From Morinoia aosen (Eukaryota > Arthropoda > Malacostraca > Amphipoda > Talitridae), in NCBI GenBank assembly GCA_030386875.1, contig CM059579.1, forward strand, positions 16,898,484 to 16,962,483: a DNA stretch of 64,000 bases, written 5' to 3'. Within the stretch, counting starts at the first letter, position 1; each line of letters begins with the position of its first letter. This document shows, piece after piece, positions 23,450-37,287 of the stretch. The notes beneath the pieces are model-generated. The model was not told the origin of the DNA and did no database searches. It was given only the letters and a program-made list of their open reading frames with translations. Position numbers and translations under genes: made by a program.

Positions 23450-26344
23450 CTTAGTACGAGACACTTCTTGTAGTCGGCGGGCCGATTAGGGACAACGAAG
23501 TTGCTTCACTTCAAATCTTTCTTTGACTGTAACATCCTCTTAAAGGATGTTAGGATGTTGGGTAACAAAGCGCTTATAGGAGGACCTGAATACAAGGATC
23601 TGAATGTCTTTTACACGGAAATGAAGTCGTTTCTGAAGATATTGCGTTGGGTGGATTGTGGATAACTTCAACCCTTACATCACAACGAGTGTCACTTTCA
23701 ATTGTTTGATTGTAATTATGTCACACTTTCCAGCTGATCTTCTCACTCCTCTAAAAAACTCATAGAGTAATATAAAGGCCATAGTGGACACTTGATTACT
23801 TTGTTTAGTTAGTGTTTGAATTTACTAGGATTAAAGTCAGATATAATAAAAAAAGAATAGAATTGGGTAACCAGATCGGTCTCCGAGTCGCTTTTCCTCA
23901 GGCTGCTACCTAAGCCCCTTGCTATCAATTCGAATCACGCACTCGTATTCGAGTAGAAGTAGAAGAGACATACATAATAGTCACATTTACAGTCTCTAAT
24001 TAAGATCAGAAAGTAGATATTTCATGCATGTGCGGTGGATGTAAGAGGATTTGATATAGTTTTAGGCAAATTGAATAAATTTCCAAGATTGCTCTACATT
24101 CTGTGCAAGGCACGTATGAGGTGAGCATGAGTTACGATGATTCAGAGGCTGAAGCACAAAAGAAGGGTTAGATACAGAATCTTCAAGCCATTCCAAGAGC
24201 ACGCGTCGACGTCGAACTGTTTCTTCAGAGTCCACGTTCCGAGCGGTTGTTATTGTCGCCCGCATAATTGTAGAACGTGACTTTTTTGCAGGTCATCTGC
24301 ATGAAAGGCTTGAGCTGCTAAAATTACACCAGCTTTCCATGGAAGAAAATCTCCTCGTGGACACGGAAGGCTGTCAGGGCTGAGGCGGAGTGACCCACTT
24401 AGCAGAAGAGACGCGTGCGCATGTCCTCGATTGGTTGCCCTCACGACGGTTGCCTGCCTGCCGCTAACTTTATGAACACCTAATGACTTGTTCTTTAAAT
24501 AGAGACAGAAGGATTGCTATTTCTTGCGGCTTTTTTATTGCCAGTTATTGTACGTTTTATCACCCTTAGGCACGCTAAATTTTAGCAGTATTATTTAGCC
24601 GCCATGGAATCGAAGGAGAATGTGGGAGTACACGCATGAATTCTGCTGTTTTACGAATGGCAAAAGACTTATTCAAGGGAAATAACTTGCACTTCACCAT
24701 AGATCTGATGATCGGCTCTTCAGAATGAAGTGAGGAGATCGGGATAGAGTAGGAGAATTTTTTCCACAGTAACTTGAGAAAAAATTTCAGTGTGCGACTG
24801 GCTGTGTTTGAGAATGTCTTTAAAATTTTAGTCCATAATATCCTTTCGTGTGAAACATTCAATTAGTCTAATTTATTTACCTAATCGACGAACCAAATAC
24901 ACAAGCTGAAAAAATCGCGCATATTCAGCTTACGAAGGGCGACTTGAATTTATTTAGGTGTAATTGATAATTTTCAAATCGATGGCAATACTTTCACAGC
25001 ACAAACATTAGTAAACTTTCTCTTCACTTTTAATTATGATTTACAGTAGCGCCTAATAAAAAGTGAATTGTAGTTTACCCTTGGTCAAATTTTTCGGTTG
25101 ACGCGACACTAAAACAGTGCATTTTAGGATGTAATTAACAAATTCAGAAAATATACGCTAGAAAGCACGTCAAATTTATTTTGACGCGTTGAACGAGCAT
25201 TTTTTAATTAAAATGTTTAGACATTGTCACTGAATAAATCTAAAAAATGAATTTATCATAACACGACTATTGAAGTAGTTTTGAGATGATAGATTCTAAC
25301 TTCGGAGGAAATTAAGGTTTGAATTCCATTTCCGAAGATTACATTTACTTCTTGAGCAATAATGGAGGTTGTAAATATCACAATATTCTAAATTATTCAA
25401 ATTTTAAAAACTTTAAAATATTCAGAATTTCCAGGTAATTAGGAGAAAACTATATTAGGAAAACTTTCCTTGCAATATCAAGCGGAGGCTCAGCAGGTAA
25501 AAAAGTTGCTTGAGTTTCGACACCTATGAATCTGGAACCAACAACCTCTTTTGTTCGCATGCGCATGGCCTAGCTTTAACATTTAGTATGTGGGCTATAA
25601 AAGAGAGAATATCAGTTCAGGCAAGGAGTGCAGGAGAGAAATCTCGTTCGATCTAAAATAAGGCAAGAATAAATTCGATTTATAGCAATCATAATCAATT
25701 ATAGCAATCATAATTGGCATTTTTTGGGCCAAAATCCTCAGGTATGGAAGGTTTTTCTTATGAATTTCACCAAAAAGGCAGCCCAGCATTTCACACCCAT
25801 GTAGAGTTGCTAAATATTGAGTGGTCTCTGGAGTAAAATTTTACTTGAAAAATCGTAAATTAAGGGGTTTTGCTGCATAAAATGAAAATCCAGTAATTCT
25901 AACTGAAGTCTAACTCAATAAAAAACCGTCTTGAGTCTTCTTGAACAAAAAGAGATGCTAAAGGAAATAACTACCTAAAAGAATGCGGCATCGTGGTAGT
26001 GCAGTAAAAGCCGGTCAAATGCCGAGAGAACAAAGAGCAGAATTTATTAATTTTAATGCTCAGTGTGTGAATGATAAACTTGGTTTAGATTAAGTGCGTA
26101 GGGAATGTTAACGCAGGCTTTTATGATATTTCACATTTATGTTCATGGAACCAGTTTTCTATTGTTTTGTCCAGCAATATCCTATGAATAGCCCGCCAAA
26201 ACGGGTGTTTGTGGTCAGAAACAACAATTCTTTGTCTGCCATAATGCTGAAAAAATACAAGTAGAACCTGTTATCCTGTTCTGTAATATAAGCTGAAAGC
26301 CCAGTTTAAGATGGAAATTGGTGTCCCCTACAGCCATGGAATAC
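23450..26344. other. Mostly anonymous DNA; G+C-richer open patch at 24.06-24.44 kb
   Basis: I see no repeat or RNA gene. Between 24062 and 24444 the minus strand is richer in G+C and has two overlapping open frames, one containing EETVRRRRVLLEWLEDSVSN. That reads like a real peptide, but no acceptor or donor frames it and no domain is recognised. I leave it as a possible exon or exon relic. Confidence 0.3.
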
Positions 26345-26600
26345 CTAATTTTGACCATGGTCTCTGCAGGACATCGAGGGTCGGATTTTGAACCAATTTT
26401 TGTAGTCGTATTAATACAACCGGCACCGTAAGTTTTAAGTCGACTTGCTTCACTATACGTTACAGTGCGTTGCACAGCCAACTCAGACAAAGGTACTCCG
26501 CCAGCTATATTGTTACAACTCAGTGAATAGACTGAAGATCCGGCCGGGGCCTTCACGTGCTGACATAGCATTGTAGTTTCGTCACAATCAGCGATCTCCA
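26345..26600 (-). CDS. Candidate coding exon on minus strand, unrecognised
   Basis: On the minus strand, 256 bases run from an acceptor (ctccaaaatcccag) at 26601 to a donor TTAG|gtattc at 26344. They are open throughout and clearly richer in G+C than the flanks. The frame enters with two bases and leaves with two. It contains Cys residues in C-x6-C spacing near the start (ADCDETTMLCQHVKAPAGSS) and further single Cys, which could suit an extracellular fold, but I recognise no domain. The pyrimidine tract before the acceptor is weak. An exon, or a relic of a retrocopied gene, are both possible. Confidence 0.35.
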
Positions 26601-27828
26601 CTGGGATTTTGGAGAATATTTTTCGTCTTGATAAGCAAAACTTTTAAGCAGTTTCGAGTCACCGCTCACTTTAACAGTGAATGCACAACAGAATATTCAG
26701 TTACAAGCTATTGTTCAAATCTTGAGATAAGAGAACCTTAACGAATACAGTCATTAGTGAAATATAAGCTGGGGTCACAAAATTTAACGAGACTCGAATA
26801 TTCTTTAAATATATCGACTTGTCGTAGAAAACCCAAATGAGAGCCCAGGCATTATTCGACAGGTTTTCTTATTTTTTACAAGCATTTACGAATCAAGTGC
26901 GTTAAATAGGTTAGTTTAATTATTTCTTCATAAGTATATGACAAACCAGTATACTAAATGATTAGTTTTATTATTTCTTGTGAATAAGTATTCAACAAGT
27001 ACTAGCTATAATTCTTCAACTTTTTAACCCCTCAAATATTATCCTACTATATTTTATCCTCCAAAAATATAAAAAATAGATGAAATAACGCGTAGTACTT
27101 ACTTCTATTTCCTTCATTTCATTCCTAGAAAAAGCTGCTTTTCCAAAACAGTCTAGCGCAATAAGTAACGAATATGTTCCTTCCGTATTTAGCGCTCCCT
27201 TGAATTAGATGAAATGTGATGAAAACAGTAGCTGTTAGTAGTGAGTTTTTCCCATTAACGCGTTATTCAAGGAAAAGTAAGCAAAAATTTTCACAACAAC
27301 AGCAAAGAATGCAAAGTGAGATCAAGTAACGACTTGAAAGTGAACAAATAATTTGTTTATCACCATGTTAAAAAATCGCACTTATTTTCAAAAATATGCA
27401 ATGAGGGCAAAATTAGTTGTTTATTCTTTGTGTCGCTATGAAGAATACACTGAATTTAGAAAAATAATGCAAATAATTCATTATGCTGCACTATCGCTCC
27501 AAGAGAAAGAGAACACTGGATGATAACGTTTACGAATTAGAGACCGAACATTTCTAGACCTCATCAATGAATTTCCAAGCATTTCATATCGTCGTGGGGT
27601 GCTGTTGACTGCTCACTTTTTTATAAGCTGACTTGGTAATTTTGTAACTAATATTGATTTGTTTGAGTTTTGCCTGAATAAATTTAAAGATTCTAGCACG
27701 TAAAACAGCACACAGCGTGGCCAAGTCGACTTGGACGAACTCACTCAGCCAGCTGTATTGCCACGACAACATAAACTGAAAATCTCAGTTTCTTGCTGGG
27801 TTTTCATACCATCGGGCGAGTGTGACTA
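26601..27828. other. Anonymous A+T-rich DNA
   Basis: Only a degenerate ~50-bp duplication around 26910-26990 ('ttagttt(t)attatttctt') is visible. Confidence 0.4.
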
Positions 27829-28192
27829 CTAGGTGGTAGTGCACACTAGGTGGTAGTGCACACTGGGTGGTAGGGCACACTAGGTGGTAGGTGGTAGTGC
27901 GCACTAGGTGGTAGTGCACACTAGGTGGTAGTGCACACTAGGTGGTAGTGCACACTGGGTGGTAGGGCACACTAGGTGGTAGGTGGTAGTGCACACTAGG
28001 TGGTAGTGCACACTAGGTGGTAGTGCACACTAGGTGGTAGTGCACACTAGGTGGTAGTGCACACTAGGTGGTAGTGCACACTGGGGGGTAGTGCACACTG
28101 GGTGGTAGTGCACACTGGGGGGTAGTGCACACTGGGTGGTAGTGCACACTAGGTGTAAACCTGCACACTAAGTGGTAGTACACACGAGGTGT
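27829..28192. repeat. 17-bp minisatellite with a 92-bp higher-order repeat
   Basis: The unit 'actaggtggtagtgcac' is repeated about 20 times, with 'tggg' for 'tagg' variants. A longer block containing 'gggtggtagggcac' and a 7-base slip ('ggtggta') occurs at 27865 and again at 27957. So part of the array was duplicated as a 92-bp unit. The last copies (28140-28190) are degenerate. Confidence 0.95.
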
Positions 28193-30681
28193 GAATGCAA
28201 CCCATGTTCTGTTATCCATTCTAAATTAGGGAACGGTTCTTCTCTTTTAAAGATATTTTCCTAGTCAGGTCAAAATGAAAATAACTGAAACGAAAGAGCA
28301 TTTCGAGTCACACGTACAAACATCCTCAAAACTCTCGAGGTTGTAGAAGAAGAAATTAAATGAAATTAAAAAAATCAGCCGAAAACTAAGCGCTCCGTGG
28401 CGTTTCAATTAGGTTTTGGCTAAAAAAAGTAAGTAAGCCACAGCCATATAGCTAGAGGAGTGACCTGATTTTCTCTTCCCCAGAAAGTGCCAGTCTCGAA
28501 TCTGATGGTAAATCTGCACGCTTGTCATCGCTCCAGAAAATAAACTTATCGTATTCTCACTACAGACACTTTGTAGCTGGACAACGGACACGTAATGCCT
28601 CATGGCGAAGTAAATACACACACGAAATACTGAAGAGCAATTACAGAAGAAATACTGAAGAGCAAGAGTGAGGAGAAAATTAATATATGTATGTACTGTT
28701 TAATATTGCTCGTCTAATGCCGTAATTGTTTATATTAGTAGCTGTTGTACGTTAGTTGCATTCGTTAATACACAATCATGAGATCAATGTTTGCTTTATA
28801 ATTATTTATGTTCTTATATAACACTCTTTAAATATTTATTCTTTAAGTTTTGTCTATTAAATCGTCTGTATATATATTGAAGTGTCCTATTTGTATATAT
28901 TTTGAATTGTTTATTTTTTATGCACTTCATTTTATTTAAAAATTTTTATATTTCTTAAACACTATTTTGGATCCCACTGCCAAACTAACGTTTTCGCTGT
29001 CAAACTGATTATACCCTGTTGCTCCGAACCAAGCTAGCTGGCTGTTTACGAGTTAGTTGTTCCAATTAATGATGAGGCATTCAATAGGGACGTGCTAAGT
29101 GGGCAGTGGCTTATATCAGTCCAGAGCTGTTATAATTGAAGACGCTTTCTGTACGGAAATAGCTAGTTATGCTTACAGTTAAGTTGTATCAGAGCAAAAA
29201 ATAAATGTTCGACCCATCAAGGCTCAGCAACAAAAGTTGAAATCTGCGGCCTACAACTCAATCAATAACAGCATCGCATAGTTAAGTTCTATGGTCTGTT
29301 TTTGACCATTGAGAGTGTATTCCATCACAGCCGAGACTCATGTTTATGCATGTGGAAGAGATCTCTGTAGATTATAAATCGATTCTGCAGGAGCTACTAG
29401 TATGAAGTAAGTGTCCTTTAGATAGAGACCACGGCTTATGTTCTCTGCAATACTGAAGATTCAGGAGCACTATAAACTCGACTCGCCCAGCAGCATATCA
29501 GGACGCCTATAGAGCGAGAGCTGGAACGCTTTCAGAAAAAACGCTATTTCTAGTTGCCAGGGAGGTTAATGTGAACAATCATACCTTTAAAAGTAACATG
29601 TAACATCATTGCATATCCTGTTTTGAAAATGTCAGTTAAACTGCCGACTACATTTCAGCATGACGCCCTACTTTTTAAGGCTTCTTAGGAAGAAAAAATA
29701 GCGAGAAAATGAAAACAGGAGTGAGATGAAGAAGAGCTCTGCTCCATTGTTGGACAAGTGATACCAGTCGCGATGCGTTTCCTTGATAGGCGTCACAATT
29801 AGATGAGAGCTTGAGATAAAAACATTCAATGCATCACGTTAATTGAGGCGATTCTGCTTCTCTGTCATTGACGGATCACCCGCGTATGTAAGTTGTGCTT
29901 CGTCTGCTTTTGCTTTAGAGTTCTTTGTTCAGGGATTTCTTAAGACGGGAATCCAAAAGTTGACTCTCAAAGGTTTTCTAAAGCGCGGTGCTTGACATAA
30001 AAAGCGATGATGTTTAAATTTATATCATTTGTGAAACTTGGTTAAGAAAAATAAAAAGCTGTCATGTATCGTAGATAATGAAAAATTGTGACGCAACGAA
30101 GATTTCGCGATAAGAAAATATTTTAAAATCAGTTAGAGCCTACACTCGACGATGGAAGAGACTGTAAAGGTGACAACAATGTGTTCTAATTCAACTTGAA
30201 ATTTTTTTACTTGTTTAAAATTGAATTAGATCATATCTTTTACCGAATAAAAAAATAACAATAACTATGAAATGTTTGAATGTTTTAATTGGATGCTTCA
30301 ACAATTTTGAATATCAATTCTTTATTTAAGGACTATAGTGTTTTTGTACTTCCACCTCCAGTATATTTTAAGCTGTCTAGCTGCGAGAAAGAAAACACTT
30401 TTATCATCAAAAATTTTTTTAACTTTTCTCTTGAACAGTTTTTCGCATCGAAAAAATACAAAAGTTTTTAAAATGTCGAAGCAAATTATTTTTACTTGCC
30501 ACCGTGTATAGAATTTATGAAAGAAAAACGGTGGCTTGTAAAGAACGTTTGCCTGTTGCCTGCTGCAATACGCCAGGAACCATTTTGAGGTTATAAATAA
30601 TCCCCATGATGCATCGCTGAACGTTAATATTCACCTTGCTCAGGAGTAAATTCTCATTTTTTCTGAGCCTAATGTTTTTGG
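28193..30681. other. Anonymous DNA
   Basis: No supported gene. A minus-strand frame at 28409-28621 (containing MRHYVSVVQLQSVCSENT) is moderately protein-like but lacks convincing splice sites. A candidate plus exon at 29919-29972 has an excellent acceptor (gtctgcttttgctttag), an 18-codon open frame and a weak donor (AAAG|gtttt). An imperfect 12-bp inverted repeat (cttgccaccgt ... acggtggcttg) spans 30494-30539. Confidence 0.3.
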
Positions 30682-30684
30682 TTA

Positions 30685-30870
30685 ATATCTTGTCACTATA
30701 ACTTCATTTTCATTTGGTAGCATAGTAACCACATCATTTTCATTAGTTTGAATCACATGTTTTTCTGAAACGTCGAAAAGCGTATTCGTCTGACTTCTCG
30801 GCACATTAACATAAGTAAGTTGATCGTTCGCTTGCTCATAATTAACCCAATTCAACGCACGATTTCCCAT
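30685..30870 (-). CDS. Short protein-like ORF, unrecognised
   Basis: On the minus strand, from the ATG at 30870, 62 codons read MGNRALNWVNYEQANDQLTY onward to a stop. The C-terminal part is acidic and Asn-rich (ENDVVTMLPNENEVIVTRY). Upstream in an overlapping frame (30852-31079, minus) there is another protein-like stretch ending SATINVKWEIVR. The two could be one decayed ORF split by a frameshift, as in an old transposable element, or the last exon of a gene. I recognise no domain. Confidence 0.25.
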
Positions 30871-31034
30871 TTGACATTAATCGTGGCTGACATAAAAAAC
30901 TGTACATGCATGTTATCAAGATATAAAGTGGGGACAGCTTTACCTTGTCTGGATATCAAGGGGGAAACCCGTACGAAGACCGGCCTCGCCAAGTATCTAA
31001 TTATCCTAGAATCAGGGAACTTCAACGAAGCAAA

Positions 31035-31082
31035 GATACCTATCCGAGAGACTAAAACGAAGCATAGATACCTATCCATACA
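31035..31082. repeat. Small tandem duplication
   Basis: The phrase 'aga/tacctatcc' preceded by 'cgaagca' occurs twice about 32 bases apart. Confidence 0.6.
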
Positions 31083-31519
31083 ACAAATTTTTAGTGTACA
31101 TAAATTTCAGTTGACTGGGACTTCAATATTCGTAGTCACACCAGTTCTTATTAAGATATTCTCTGTATGAAAATAATATATCATATAAAGAAATTGAAGA
31201 TGTGTTGTCCTTTTATCCTTTAAACGAGTACCAATATTAACGTGATTCAGCTGTTTTTCCATTCTTTAGGAATAAAATAATTTTTTATGCAATTTGAATT
31301 TGAAAAAAAGGAGTATTCGGAGGAACTAATACTCAAACCAATTTCAAGAATTAACTATCAAATGAAATAATTCAGGCTCCACTTTTTGCACTATTCGAAA
31401 AAAACTTTAATACAAACATTCAATTTGAAAAAAAAAACATTTAAAGTTAGGGAAACTTTTTAGATGAGAAATGAGCGGATTCAAGAGCCACTGAAGTGTA
31501 AACATATTCGCTGAACTAG

Positions 31520-31770
31520 AGTATGAACTCCGGCAATTGCCGTTCCAGCAAACGGTGGTGTAGGGACCCGTTACACAGCGGAAGCAGCTCGGTGCGGCGA
31601 CAGACTGCCGCTGTTTTTGGTGGCGGGCGGCAACACTCGATTTACGTAGAGTTGACTGGAGCGTTCTTGACAGGTGCGAACTTGGCAGGCGCTGAAACTT
31701 GATAACTTGACCGGGGAAGCTTGGCTGGCGAATAGACTTGACAAGTCGACATCCGCGAACTTGATTAGAG
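31520..31770. other. G+C-richer patch with short degenerate repeats
   Basis: This block is clearly richer in G+C than its flanks. Its second half (31655-31765) consists of drifting ~17-bp units of the type 'gaacttggcaggcgct' or 'gacttgacaag'. The first half contains 'gtagggacccgttacacagc', which resembles 'gtaggacccggttacacag' near 51321. A dispersed repeat end may be shared by the two loci. Confidence 0.4.
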
Positions 31771-34700
31771 CTGATACATGAAACTTAATATCCTACACTT
31801 TACTTAATATCTTATAACTTTTTAAAGGAAGGTAAAACTTCAATTATACTCCTACGCTGGCAGTTGAGTTATTCCTGTTTATGGCATTCTTCGGTCGAAC
31901 ATGTTTTCGGCGGCGAAACATATTTTTGAGTATGAACATGCGCAGTGATATGCTTATTTATTGTTTATTGTAAAAGTGGGCTAGAAAGATATCCGGTTTT
32001 ACTCTGAAACAACCGAAGTACGATTTGATTACTTAATAACTTAATTCAGACACTTTAAAGCGTACAGACGACCCAGCTTTATAATGGAAATCACAAATTC
32101 CTTTTTAAAATGAATAAGTCTAACAGAGAAAAAAAAATAGCTACTCATAAAACATAACTACTGGGTTTAGTAAGAAATAATTGTTGCTAAGTGAGAGAAG
32201 ATGTACTTTATCACGGATGTGGTTAGTTGAGCCACAGCTCATGTTACTAGACGCTGCGGTCTGGTTTGTAAGTTGTAATTACTGCTCTCTAAGTACTGTA
32301 AGAGACCTTTGGCTTCTGTAAACAACTTAAGCTTAATTGCTGTTGAGGTTACTAACGTAATTCATAATCCCGAAGCTATTCAAGGAAAGAACATTATTAG
32401 GCTTGGTGACATCTTATTGTGCGGAGATTTTTTAAAGCTTCTGGACCAGTTTTATATTAAACGGGATTGACGAGTAGCACAAGAGAGTGGATTAAATTTT
32501 TTTCTTACGAATTCAGTGCAAATGTTATTGTCACTCACAAAAGAAAAGATGCGCAGATGACTGCGTAAATTTATTAAAATAAGTAGCATCTTTTCGATGT
32601 AGGTTTAAGTGCGCTTTGTTCACTGCATTACTTTTTATAACAGCGTAGAGTTTTAAAGAGCAGTAATAACATTAGTATTTTTTTTTTGTGAGCAGCGTCT
32701 TTCACTTACCAGCATGCTACAGTTAAAGCGGCAAAGTTCATGTGAAAATACAATTATTAAGTGTTTTTTTAATGTGAAACCTCATATGGGCAAGAACTAC
32801 AAAGCTAGCTACTTTCAAATAAAAATTCTAAGACACGTATTTCAACACATGCAGCGCCTCGTAATCCACGTTCAAGAATCAAGGATACAGGACGCAAATT
32901 TTTTTATGTAGGAATTACCTGAGCACTCATTGATCATTTCTTCTTGTAACCATGTATCTCAAGCGCTGTAATAGCATGACCGTTATCCACTTTCAAGAAA
33001 TGCTCAACTCCTGCAACTTTCTATCACGTTCGTCTCATTGATTATAGTGCAAAATGAGAGAAAAAAAGTTAATGCGATCGATTCAATTCTACCCTAACGT
33101 TTGCAATGAAGTTAGACGTCAGTAAATATCAGCACGGCCAGCTTCAGCAACTTATTCAAGAGATCAAAACAGCAACAAAAAAAAAAAAAACGAAGGATTG
33201 GACCAGTTTGCATGCGCGCGCTTGCCCTCCTTGTGTAAATTGTTCGCGGAACAAAAGGAAAAAGAAACAGGTTTTGATAAATATGTTAACGATGCTTGCC
33301 TCTATTCGTACACTGGTCATGGAGAAGTTCAACGGTAAACTTCTACTACAAAAAAGGAGAAAAAATATACCGATGCTGAATGTCGCTCGTGGCAAGCGAG
33401 CGCAGTCATTGTAGGTATATAAAATTGTTTTGAGATTGTGTCATTAATTGTCGCACACAATTTAAGGTTTAAGAAATTCCTTTGTAAGTATTTTAATAAT
33501 TTTAAGTTTCAAGTATTTTGCATTGCTCTAGCAATAAAAAAAAATTACAAGCTAATTTAATCCTTGCACTGTATTTTTAAAGTGAATTAGCGCACATTTT
33601 AAGTTAAATTTTGCCTGTCCTTTGAGCCCCAGCATATTGAAGCTTATTTCAAAGATTGATTTAAAAACCAGCACAAGTTAATTTTGATATACAAACGAAC
33701 TAAACTGGAGAACACGAATGTAATTTGAACTATAACGCGGACATGCAAAACTCAAAACTAAAAGTTTATGCATAAAAACTGTCTCCTATGAAAAGAGTTA
33801 CGATGTTTTCGCTAATTGAAAATCAGTACGAAATATTTGAAGCACCGTTCAAAATTAGTCATCTTTTTGAAAATTGAAAGCGAAGAAAGAAGAAATGTTC
33901 CCTTTGCAGCCTCTCTTACAAACCTGCTCGTGTAAGACAAACGATGGGATTACGATATGAGCTAACTTTCTAATTTTATTTAGATACACTTCGGCGATGT
34001 TGTTTAATACTAGATAATTTCACTTGATTTTTATCTCAGAAAAGTAAAAATGGAAGAACTTACACCCATTATGATTGTTAAAAGCTTTATGAGAAGTTCA
34101 ATCAAGAAAAAATATTGATTTTGATTTGTTATCGTGAGCATTCAACGCTGAAATGTGACGTAGAAGCTGCAATGTGGTACACACGCATCAAGTTTGTGCA
34201 TGTCCTGCAACACAGCAATCAATCAACCATAGATTTTCATGCTATTGAGAAGATACATTTACACTGACATCTATGTTATGTTGAATCGCATTGATCTTAC
34301 TGGTGGCTGCACCGCACGGAACTCTATAGCAAGTGAAGACAACGACGACGCAGGTTTCCTATGCAGCGTAGGCAGACAAAGGGAGGAGGACGTTACAGAG
34401 ACAATTTCTATAATTGCCAGGCAAGAGCCGTATGATATAAACGTCCGTCTCGCCTGCACAGTTGAGCGATGAGGCGAACAGGGCGAAAAGCTTCGCTAGA
34501 AAGCGACGTCGTCATCGCACCGTAATTATGAGCTCGTCTCAAGCGGATTTTGGCTAATGGCATGAGAGATGCATGAGTTTCCTACGTGCTCGCGACAACT
34601 GCAAACATGGCATCGTCAACAGCAGTGTTTTCTCACGTCCTGCAGCGTTAGCTCGCCTGAAGCGAAAACAAAAACCCAGCCAACGTATCGCAGTTATGGA

Positions 34701-37287
34701 AAGTAGAAAACGGAGCGTCTCTCCCGCGTTGCAGCGGTTGACTACAACCGTTGTCGCTCAGCGCACTGAAATCTACACCTGCTGTCGAGGCAACGTAGAG
34801 ATAAAGGCAAGTTCTCACGAGGAAATGTGCGTGAAAATGAATGAGAAAGTGACGTAGTGAAGTAGCATAAAGAACGTACACTCTCCAGTAAAGTAGTCTT
34901 CAGTTAACTTACGCAAGGCTCATTAAAATGGTATTAAGACGGAGATATTATCTTACAGTGCCTGAGGATTTTTTGGTTATCTTAAACTGTGGAAGATTTT
35001 ACACGAGTTCGAAACGTGCGTTTGATCACCCTCACGTCTACCCAAGTACCCTACACAAACCTCAATCCTTCAGCATGCAAGAAACCAGTGCGCCACTACG
35101 ACATAGATGTGAAACAAGTTTCTTCAACATGGGAAAGTTTTCAAAACATCTCAATATTGTGAGTTGCGACCATTTTATTAAAAAGTGTTTCAACAATAAA
35201 TCGTTGCCTTTTTGATATAAAGGATCATGACAAGAGCAAACCTGCTAAAACAAATTGTACTCATATCGACGGTTCATCACACATGCAATTTCATTTGCAC
35301 GCCGTATGCAACTAATGATATCTCGATCTTCTGATCAGGTTTAATCGTACGTTCATTTGTAACAATGCCACTCGCAAAAGACAACACATGTTTTGTACCT
35401 GCAAACTTTTCAAAGACTGTATCAATAACTTTGGCCATGGTCAAAAACAAGCGCTGAGAATTGTGCGAGAGAGCTACCAGAGAGCTGGGAGGCACCATCG
35501 TTTGGCGTCCGAAGCGATTTGCTTTCTATTTTACTTGAGGTTTTTGCGGCAACTCTACACTGCTGTCGGCTCCACTGAGTGAGGGCTAAATCTCGGCTCT
35601 CGCAGGTGCTGTTAAGAGATGTAGGGTATTCTTAGCGTGAACGGGATCTGGTGTTATAATTTGGGCGCACTCTGAGACTTGGTACTTCTTTTCATTGTTT
35701 GTGAAGGTATGATTCGTTGTGGAATGAGACTTATTTTGGAACAGAAAATGAATGTCTCAGTAAAATAATTCCGTAATTTCGCAAAGCGCAGCAGCTGGTT
35801 TGGCATTGATTCTTGGGAAATACATTTCGGCTTCGCAGCATCTAAGTCGGAATGGGATTAAATTCAGCTCGTCAAACGTATTTCTCGATGTCGAGAATGA
35901 CTCGAGGAATATCTCGATTCTTCTTGATTTTTGAAATACATGACAACCAGTATTTTATCTGTCGTTAAATTGTTAAATAGGTTCCTGAGCAATGTGAAAT
36001 GAATGCAAAAGTCTACTTTTGAATGCAATTGATTTATGTCGAAATACTTCGTATTTGAATATGGAGGATGAATCTGGAAAAATTTGGTGAGGTTATATGC
36101 CTTATCACAGATACGTTCATCATGCTCTTCCATTCGCTTAAGGACTTTAACAGATTTTTAACGAGGACGATACCCACAAAAACAAAATATCGTTCGTTAT
36201 TCTTGACTGCGGGGGGTACACCAGAGCACAAATTCTGATAAATCGCACTATAATAATCGATGTGCATATTGTGTTCCATCATCATCTGCATCATCATCTG
36301 CATCAATCATTCAGTCCGAGTAAGATTTGTACGAAATTCCAGCTTCCCATTTGAACCTCACATTTGAAGCATCCTCGTCTGGCTGGACAGTAATGCCCTC
36401 GTTATGCGTCGTAAATTCTTTAAATCATCTCACTATTTTCAACTATCATCTCATTCAACTGGCGCAAATGCACGAAGCGTTTTAAAAACTGAAATGCCCG
36501 CTGAATGCGATGGTAACTCTTACCGAAAATATCATGAGTTCATAATCTTGAGCTGAAGCTGGAATATTAAAGCCTCGTGCAGTGGAACCTTACACTGTCA
36601 TTAAAATTGTTTTTAAACTATAATTTTCGACGCTGCTCAGAAATAATGGGTGAGTGAGACCCTCGCTATTCAGGTCGTGTGAGGCTTCAGAAATTGAAAG
36701 TCGCACCCAAAACTAAGCTCCGCTGATCCAATAGCTAGTTATAGCTTAAGCAAATAGCTTAAGCAAATATTCTTGATGTAACTGCCCTTCAGATCACTTG
36801 AATTGAATTTTTGTCATGAATTATTTGACGCCCGATGAAGTATGCTCATATTTTCACCTGGTCGTTTTTAATGCATTCTTGCTGCTTTTTGTCCCCCTGT
36901 GAAAGTGCGGACCTTGCTTTAAGCTCTAGCTCTACCATAATCGTTCTCCTTACCGCGCATTTGAATCAAAACAATTCAAAAATAGCTCTTGGATCTGTTT
37001 TTTCGTCGCCAAAGAACTATAGGATCTCAATATTTATGTGCTAAATACTTCACAGAGAGATGAAGAAGGGACGATAAATGCACTCTATCAAAATGAGTTT
37101 CGCAGTTCGGCCTAGCAAAAAAATAATTACTGACACTCAATATTTCAAACACATCTCGGACATCGCTGCCAGCGTTAGGGCGCCACTGTATGGTGAGGGG
37201 AGAACTGCCCGGATACTGAAGCGCGTGTAAACTAATTTCAATGCCGGAAAATTAAATAGCTTTTTCTTGCTCCGAACCTACTTCCAG
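31771..37287. other. Anonymous DNA with one CpG-richer block
   Basis: I found no supported exon. A block at about 34480-34860 is richer in CpG than its flanks and open on + (34573-34857), without splice borders or motif. A small CATCATCTG microsatellite lies at 36277-36305. Confidence 0.4.
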
